Source: Tillus elongatus
Taxonomy: Eukaryota > Arthropoda > Insecta > Coleoptera > Cleridae
Direction of reading: 5' to 3'
DNA length: 64,000 nt
Assembly: GCA_964006375.1 (NCBI GenBank)
Contig: OZ023266.1
Coordinates: forward strand, 16,669,565 to 16,733,564
Shown here: positions 61,201 to 64,000 of the stretch, piece by piece
How the letters are laid out: every line of letters starts with the position of its first letter
Numbering within the stretch: the first letter of the stretch is position 1
Notes under the pieces: model-generated
Databases searched by the model: none
What the model saw: only the letters and a program-made list of their open reading frames with translations
Told to the model about the DNA's origin: nothing
Program-made: the position numbers and the translations under genes

Positions 61201-64000
61201 CATTTCTGTCAATCAAAATCTCAATTGGCACCAACATGTCACATCAATTGCAGAAGCGGCTGCTAAGAAATTAGGTTTCCTCTTCCGGGCTCGCAAATAC
61301 TTTTCACCAGCTAATCTCTATACCTTATATACTTCACAAATAAGACCAAACCTGGAATACTGCTCCCACATCTGGGGTGCCGCTGCCGCTTATACACTCG
61401 CTATCCTGGGCTCCATTCAGAAGAGAGCTATACGCCTCATGGGTGACCCTGCCCTCACCCAAAGGCTGCCATCGCTTGCCCACCGACGTGCCATTGGTGA
61501 CCTCTCTCTCTCTTTTTTATAGATATCTGCACGGGCCCTGCTCAGAGGAGCTTTCTTCCATAGTTCCTCCACCTGCTGCCCCCAACAGATCTACCAGGGG
61601 ACCAGAGCGAATGCACCCTTTTACTGTCCAGGTCACCAGACATAGAACATCTTGTTATGCCCGCTCTTTTGTCTCGAGGACTTCCAAGTTGTGGAATTCC
61701 TTGCCGACACATGTTTTTCCTTCTCCCCCGAACCTCCAAACCTTCAAGTCCAGAATTAACAAGTTGCCTCTTTCCTCCTTGTCGACACCCACGGTACGAT
61801 AGTATTTAGGCTGTAAGCCCTCGTGGGGTGTTGTTGAAATTTAAAAAAATAAAAAATAAATTTAATACCCACAGTGCGTTTACATAGCTTTTACTATGTT
61901 TCAAGATTGAAGATTCTAGCTTAATGGGAAATTTATTGAGCTATCAGATTTGAAATATTTTTAAGAACATTTTCTACCATAACATACTTGCTGCACCCAG
62001 ACCCTTTCCAAAATAATTTTTGGAAAATTATTTAAAAAAATGAAATGAGATAACAATTTAAACATAAATTAAAAATCTTGGTTCGCTGCTTCGTCGCGCG
62101 GGTTTTCCTTCCCCCTCTGCATGCCTACAATCACCCTCAATGCATAAACAAGAACAATGTAAACAAGAAAAATTCCTTTGAAGCAACCCCCAACAAAGTT
62201 ACGGGACACCTGTGGTGAATATAGAGGTTCTGTGCGCAGTAACCAGGATTTTAAGGAGGTATAGCTGCAAAATGGGATAAAAGCAGCTTAAAGAGGTCCA
62301 ACTAAGCAGTTTCTTTCGCACTTTCTGCTCACATTTCCTTTTTATATTCTTCTCCGCCCAGCACCCCTATTCACTCTTTGTCCTGTAACTTTCTTGTGGG
62401 CTGTTTGCAAGAAATTCTTCTTGTGGTTTGGGCATCCAAACTACGTCTTTCATTTACAAAAACGATACCCAACAGTGAAGCCCGAGAAGTAGTCTCCAAG
62501 CCTGTATGTATTATGAAAATTCATTCTATAATGCACTTGCTGTGTTCCACTTTTTTTCAATATTTTGTGTTTTTTTTAAATATGTAAGCTCTGACAGGCT
62601 GTCTAACTTTAGCCAATAAAGCTTATTCAGTCCATTTAATATAATATTTATTTTAGGTATTGCAGCCATCAATCAGTACATATTTGTGGTTGGAGGGTTT
62701 GATGGTACTACCCAGTTGAGTACAGTAGAGAGATATGATACTGTTAATGACAAATGGGAATTTGTAGCTCCAATGAAGATAGCCAGGAGTGCTTTAAGTG
62801 TCACAGTATTAGATTGTAAAATATATGCAATGGGTGAGTGTTTTAATGATTTAATATATGCAATGGGTGAGTTTTTTAATGATTTAATTAACAAAACAAA
62901 GCAGAAACACCTCAAAACCACAAAAATAATAACATAGAATTGTGTCCTAGATACATATTTCGACAACGAAGTTCTCTTATATACCTAAACCACCAGATGT
63001 TGAACGTAACCATGGATTATTTCACGTTATGTATAAAAATGTTGAATTAATTGGTCACATATCTGAATTCGTTACATTTTGGGGGTTCACCTTGTGGATT
63101 GCTAAACTTTTCAAATCATCTAACTTGCGTTAATCTGTGGTTACTTTCAATGACTTAAGATTACTATCGCCTACCTTATGTCCAGAGTCAAACATATGTT
63201 GGGCAAAGCTTGATTTCCCTGCTCTATTGAATCTGAAATGAGCTATATGCTTTTTTAATTTTGTTGTTATTAATCTCCTTGTTTGGCCAGTATAGATTCT
63301 CTCACGATTATTACAAGAAAATAATATTGATTAACGCACTTGGCATTTTACATAATATATGAAGTAAATTTAGTACAATTTAATACAATACTTCACAGGT
63401 TTAAAACTCTACGTGTATTTGACCTAAACTGGCTATTCCAATATCATTGATGAAAATGTTAAATAGAGGTGACCCAAGGTGTGAACCTTGTGGAACCCCA
63501 GGAGTAACATATATAAGATCAGAGTAACACTCACTAACTTCAACTTGGATGGTTCTGCCTTCCAGATACAAATGCAGCCATGCCAGGAGCAGATCTCTAA
63601 TGCCATATACATAAATTTCTGAATCGTCAACTATTTTCAAATTGTATTGTCCATTTCCAAAATTTAGGCAAGCCTGTTGCAATTTTCTTGAAAATTAAAA
63701 CCATCAGTTGTTTTCAGCATCCAGGATCTCTCAATAAACCTTTATCGTGTAAATAACTATTTAATTGTTTTGTATAGATCGTTTGATTTTTTCTTTTTCT
63801 AGGTGGTTATGATGGTCACAGTTTCTTGACAACAGTTGAAATCTACGACCCTGCCCGTGATATCTGGGAGGACGGTGAACCCTTAACATCGGGACGATCA
63901 GGTCACGCCAGTGCCGTTTGTTATCAGCCTCCCTGTTCACAAAGGTGTCAGATACTATCTTCACTATCCAATCGTCCAACGTGTAGTAACAGCGTCGGAA
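43982..64000 (+). CDS. Keap1: Keap1, Kelch-like ECH-associated protein 1 (whole gene, nine exons, 3' end beyond the window)
   Basis: Substrate adaptor of the Cul3-RING ubiquitin ligase; in insects it holds the CncC (Nrf2-type) transcription factor at low level until oxidants or electrophiles modify its cysteines. Coding segments: 43982-44095, 48936-49217, 51635-51784, 51842-52120, 52703-52894, 58845-59056, 59117-59322, 62657-62833, 63803-64000. All junctions are GT-AG and the frame is kept throughout, giving about 603 residues. Order: BTB (about residues 45-145), BACK (about 150-250), then Kelch blades from about residue 287 with repeated double-Gly and Tyr/Trp motifs. C242, C257 and C266 align by eye with human KEAP1 C273, C288 and C297, which separates Keap1 from other KLHL proteins. 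The ATG lies 7 nt after a good acceptor (CAG at 43972-43974), so a 5' UTR exon probably lies further upstream. Introns are packed with transposons. The stop codon is not in the window. Confidence 0.95.
44370..46235 (-). mobile_element. CR1/L2-like LINE fragment nested in the intron 1 element
   Basis: The 3' tail (ATT)n with CCAATAAAGATTATTAT (complement of 44369-44390) marks the left end. RT motifs on the - strand: [46 protein letters not shown] and [20 protein letters not shown], with the C-terminal [20 protein letters not shown]. Frame breaks near 45490 and 45750. It is 5'-truncated at the first RT motifs. Confidence 0.85.
44850..45945 (-). pseudogene. Reverse transcriptase pseudogene of the intron 1 LINE
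   Basis: Three overlapping frames (45945-45628, 45755-45492, 45479-44850) cover the RT palm, catalytic YADD and thumb. At least two single-base frameshifts separate them. Confidence 0.82.
46246..46332. repeat. (TA)n microsatellite in Keap1 intron 1
   Basis: About 87 bp of TA dinucleotides at the usual Helentron-like position. Confidence 0.95.
47193..47262 (+). repeat. tRNA-like patch in intron 1
   Basis: GCCGTGGATATCGCCCTTGCC followed by GCGATCGAATCCAGC resembles A and B boxes, and a decayed inverted counterpart sits at about 11905-11970. It lacks a convincing cloverleaf, so it is a SINE-like relic. Confidence 0.4.
47887..48935. other. Keap1 intron 1, right part; no gene
   Basis: Mostly AT-rich intron sequence. 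It contains a 16-bp perfect inverted repeat at 48239-48254 and 48276-48291 (ATCCTCCGCTCCTTAA) and a nearby direct repeat GCGGAGGATAAT at 48209 and 48283. Two related phrases (AAAAGTCTCTGATATTA and AAAAGTCTGCGATATTA) recur near 48450 and 48517. Confidence 0.5.
48936..49217 (+). CDS. Keap1: Keap1 coding exon 2 (BTB domain)
   Basis: Ninety-four codons, phase 0 at both ends, acceptor TTTTAG and donor CAG|GTGAGC. The exon carries almost the whole BTB/POZ fold ([47 protein letters not shown]), which mediates homodimerisation and Cul3 binding. Aligned by eye to human KEAP1, the sensor Cys151 position is Thr120 here, with Cys122 two residues later. Confidence 0.95.
49295..51575 (+). mobile_element. 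RNase H LINE, 5'-truncated, in Keap1 intron 2 (copy F)
   Basis: Same family as copy E, in sense orientation with Keap1. Landmarks: [54 protein letters not shown], then RNase H ([35 protein letters not shown], 50940-51200). The 3' end is GACGAGCCCGAAGTATCATG near 51545-51570. Multiple frameshifts, so it is inactive. Confidence 0.85.
50939..51415 (+). pseudogene. RNase H domain of LINE copy F
   Basis: Two frames meet near 51095: [20 protein letters not shown] with the DSQAALKAL helix, then [20 protein letters not shown] and a linker with [17 protein letters not shown]. The terminal Cys-His knuckle is missing because the copy drops into its 3' UTR at 51415. Copy G at 57928 keeps that knuckle. 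Confidence 0.8.
51635..51784 (+). CDS. Keap1: Keap1 coding exon 3 (end of BTB, start of BACK)
   Basis: Fifty codons, phase 0, acceptor TTTTCCAG. It encodes [20 protein letters not shown] through [10 protein letters not shown]. The [18 protein letters not shown] stretch is the hallmark of the Keap1/KLHL BACK entry helix. The donor CAG|GTTCAT is weak but is required, because reading through meets a stop at 51839-51841 and the next 57 bp have no protein similarity. Confidence 0.93.
51842..52120 (+). CDS. Keap1: Keap1 coding exon 4 (BACK / intervening region)
   Basis: Ninety-three codons, phase 0, following a 57-bp intron with acceptor TTTTTGTAG. It encodes [14 protein letters not shown] through YLARIFK. 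It carries Cys242 (AVRC), Cys257 (TNC) and Cys266 (PAC), which match the human intervening-region sensor cysteines C273, C288 and C297 in spacing and context. The donor is AAG|GTGAGG. A (TA)n array starts only 28 bp downstream in intron 4. Confidence 0.95.
52149..52224. repeat. (TA)n microsatellite in Keap1 intron 4
   Basis: About 76 bp of TA dinucleotides, 28 bp after the exon 4 donor. No Helentron-like ends are next to it. Confidence 0.95.
52595..52627 (-). mobile_element. 33-bp LINE 3'-end stub with 14-bp target-site duplication
   Basis: TTTTTTTGTTCCCTCAGGGC and the following 13 bases match the extreme 3' end of the RNase H LINE (copy E, 5173-5205). TCCAATCTCTACTT precedes it (52581-52594) and follows it (52628-52641). 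This is a retrotransposition event truncated after about 26 bases of LINE plus poly(A), 61 bp upstream of exon 5. Confidence 0.85.
52703..52894 (+). CDS. Keap1: Keap1 coding exon 5 (first Kelch blade)
   Basis: Sixty-four codons, phase 0, acceptor TTTTTTTACAG and donor AAG|GTAAGC. It encodes [12 protein letters not shown] through SGLGGAFVK. The segment [20 protein letters not shown] is the first Kelch blade. The PRSGL motif holds the serine equivalent to human S363 in the Nrf2-binding pocket. Confidence 0.93.
52985..55385 (+). repeat. ~129-bp minisatellite in Keap1 intron 5
   Basis: About 17 head-to-tail units, each with TCAATTTTTGAAATGGCAGC, CTAACAAGAAAGTTGTCGAC, TTTCACACTATCAACCTTTA and a T-rich spacer ending GTACCATCTTTTGATGGAGG. 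Units near 53450-53600, 53830-53960 and 54440-54560 are rearranged or partly deleted, and one rearranged pattern (GATACCATCTTTGAC) occurs twice, suggesting higher-order duplication. Unit length near 43 codons keeps short frames open; no host protein is implied. Confidence 0.92.
55386..57174. other. Keap1 intron 5, central part; no gene
   Basis: Unremarkable AT-rich intron without recognisable ORF, transposon ends or tandem repeats. Confidence 0.5.
57175..57437. repeat. 263-bp direct repeat, copy 1
   Basis: About 95% identical to 57665-57927, with a constant 490-bp offset. It contains AACGCCACCGAAATTCAAG and a doubled AGTAAGTAACA phrase. It ends ...CTTCTAGAG next to a LINE fragment. Confidence 0.92.
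57438..57664 (-). pseudogene. LINE RT fragment (family of copies A-C)
   Basis: Antisense to Keap1. It matches 30976-31205 and encodes on the - strand the block around [15 protein letters not shown] and [22 protein letters not shown] residues plus [19 protein letters not shown]. It is a 227-bp piece with no LINE 3' end, between the two direct repeats. Confidence 0.85.
57665..57927. repeat. 263-bp direct repeat, copy 2
   Basis: Second copy of the block at 57175-57437. It too ends at CTTCTAGAG, immediately followed by a different LINE fragment (copy G). Confidence 0.92.
57928..58293 (+). pseudogene. 3' end of the RNase H LINE (copy G) with (CCTAA)3 tail
   Basis: Encodes [17 protein letters not shown] then a C-X2-C...H-X4-C-like knuckle ([16 protein letters not shown]), [15 protein letters not shown] and a stop at 58207. 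An 80-bp 3' UTR follows and then CCTAACCTAACCTAA at 58279-58293. It is 5'-truncated, and the ORF is intact for its last 90 or so codons. Confidence 0.85.
58294..58844. other. Keap1 intron 5, right end; no gene
   Basis: No coding support. It includes CTAGCAGCGAATTTTCATATT near 58528, which may be a short Helentron-like relic. Confidence 0.4.
58845..59056 (+). CDS. Keap1: Keap1 coding exon 6 (Kelch blades)
   Basis: This exon is 212 nt long and starts in phase 0 after acceptor TCTTTTAG. It encodes [14 protein letters not shown] through SNFHSCVE and leaves two bases (TG) for the split codon. The residues GGRN and PRNRVGV correspond to the pocket region holding human R380 and R415. The position corresponding to human N382 appears to be Thr. 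The donor is TG|GTAAAC. Confidence 0.93.
59117..59322 (+). CDS. Keap1: Keap1 coding exon 7 (Kelch blades)
   Basis: This 206-nt exon follows a 60-bp intron. The split codon joins TG from exon 6 to C here, giving Cys in [11 protein letters not shown]. It carries two double-Gly Kelch motifs and ends RRSGAG, containing the equivalent of human R483. The donor is G|GTAAGT; the 3.3-kb intron 7 that follows contains a LINE. Confidence 0.93.
59600..61860 (+). mobile_element. APE-type LINE in Keap1 intron 7, 5'-truncated (copy C)
   Basis: Sense orientation with Keap1. It begins in the endonuclease C-terminus (CAACCCGAGGTCACACAG) and ends with GTCGACACCCACGGTACGAT, AGCCCTCGTGGGGTG and an A-rich tail (61842-61860). 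Same family as 22300-24495 and 30440-34600. Its sequence around 60232-60262 is an empty site for the Helentron-like element found in copy B. Confidence 0.88.
60146..61522 (+). pseudogene. Reverse transcriptase pseudogene of LINE copy C
   Basis: Frames 60146-60418 and 60500-61522 encode [49 protein letters not shown] (first catalytic Asp kept), [14 protein letters not shown] (Gln-Gly changed to Gln-Asp) and [13 protein letters not shown], where the catalytic YADD is YADG. That change, with a stop at 60416 and a frameshift near 61520, makes the enzyme inactive. The C-terminal tail continues at 61377-61802. Confidence 0.87.
61965..62550. mobile_element. Mosaic of MITE and Helentron-like relics in Keap1 intron 7
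   Basis: CATACTTGCTGCACCCAGACC (about 61985) and AATGCACTTGCTGTGTTCC (about 62527) resemble Helentron-like 5' ends on the - strand. Bases 62090-62460 resemble the GC-rich palindromic MITE (GTTACGGGACACCTG, TTTCTGCTCACATTTCC, CTTGTGGTTTGGGCATCC). Bases 62466-62510 match half of the minute hairpin MITE at 13722. Confidence 0.55.
62657..62833 (+). CDS. Keap1: Keap1 coding exon 8 (Kelch blade)
   Basis: This 177-nt exon encodes [20 protein letters not shown] through LDCKIYAMG. The acceptor is TTTTAG and the donor ATGG|GTGAGT. A 33-bp tandem duplication (62821-62886) copies the last coding codons together with the donor. Use of the second donor at 62867 would add exactly 11 in-frame residues. The upstream donor matches the usual Kelch spacing (AMG|GYDG), so it is taken as the main one. 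Confidence 0.92.
62821..62886 (+). repeat. 33-bp tandem duplication spanning the exon 8 splice donor
   Basis: Two 33-bp copies starting ATATATGCAATGGGTGAGT (62821 and 62854) differ by one base. Each contains ATGG|GTGAGT. The period is a multiple of three, so both donors give an open Keap1 frame. Confidence 0.93.
63120..63315 (-). pseudogene. Penelope-like GIY-YIG endonuclease remnant in Keap1 intron 8
   Basis: The - strand reads [20 protein letters not shown], then [20 protein letters not shown] and [14 protein letters not shown]. The YTGQTRR...KKH...SSFAQHM..SGH order matches the C-terminal GIY-YIG nuclease of Penelope-like elements (normally YIGQT.R, EH, AEH...GH). No adjoining Penelope RT was found and a stop follows, so it is a short fossil. 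Confidence 0.6.
63401..63700 (-). pseudogene. LINE RT fragment in Keap1 intron 8
   Basis: The - strand encodes [14 protein letters not shown]..., [18 protein letters not shown] and [25 protein letters not shown], which is RT motif 4 with its lead-in helix. It stops before the catalytic YADD. The clade is undetermined. Confidence 0.75.
63803..64000 (+). CDS. Keap1: Keap1 coding exon 9 (last Kelch blade and C-terminal tail, truncated by the window)
   Basis: The acceptor is TTTTTCTAG. It encodes [19 protein letters not shown], the final blade with RSGHASAV, and then a Cys-rich tail (QPPCSQRC...) where human KEAP1 also has a Cys-bearing C-terminus. The frame is open to the last base of the window, so neither the stop nor a further intron can be placed. 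Confidence 0.92.

Overview
This is an animal nuclear genome window, almost certainly from an insect. It is AT-rich, has GT-AG introns of very uneven size, and is crowded with arthropod-type non-LTR retrotransposons, Tc1/mariner-like elements, Helitron/Helentron-like elements, MITEs and tRNA-derived SINEs. The order cannot be fixed from the sequence alone. No rRNA gene, functional tRNA gene, CRISPR array or bacterial-style operon is visible.

The only convincing host gene lies on the + strand of the right third (43,982 to beyond 64,000). It is the insect Keap1 orthologue, the BTB-BACK-Kelch adaptor of the Cul3 ubiquitin ligase that restrains CncC/Nrf2. Nine coding exons join without a frame break into about 603 residues and run off the window. 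Introns range from 57 bp to 5.9 kb, and the large ones are filled with repeats. Intron 1 holds a 3.7-kb Helentron-like element with a LINE inside it. Intron 2 holds an RNase H LINE. Intron 4 holds a (TA)n array and a 33-bp LINE stub with a 14-bp target-site duplication. Intron 5 holds a 2.4-kb minisatellite plus a duplicated 263-bp block joined to LINE fragments. Intron 7 holds a LINE copy. Intron 8 holds a Penelope-type GIY-YIG remnant and an RT remnant. Exon 8 ends in a 33-bp tandem duplication that copies the splice donor in frame.

The left 44 kb is intergenic, or possibly 5' non-coding territory of Keap1, and is a nested transposon landscape. From left to right: Helentron-like debris with a mariner element (1-3.5 kb); an 8-bp-TSD hairpin MITE (3.7 kb); an RNase H LINE (5.2-7.4 kb); SINEs; a THAP-domain DNA transposon with terminal inverted repeats (8.75-10.6 kb); several Helentron-like elements with (TA)n arrays and an inverted-repeat 3' hairpin; a mariner-like element (16.4-24.6 kb) holding two LINEs, one nearly intact; a CR1/L2-like LINE split by a TA-flanked mariner; a LINE remnant with a restriction-like endonuclease; a LINE split by a Helentron-like element whose empty site survives in two paralogues; two inverted Jockey-like LINEs; and, at 41.1-41.8 kb, a tandem pair of 316-bp-spaced units that each end in a degenerate type I hammerhead ribozyme motif, resembling an animal retrozyme remnant.

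No multi-gene pathway is encoded. The most unusual items are the tandem hammerhead units, the duplicated in-frame Keap1 splice donor, the Helentron-like family with within-window empty sites, and the 263-bp duplication ending twice at LINE junctions.
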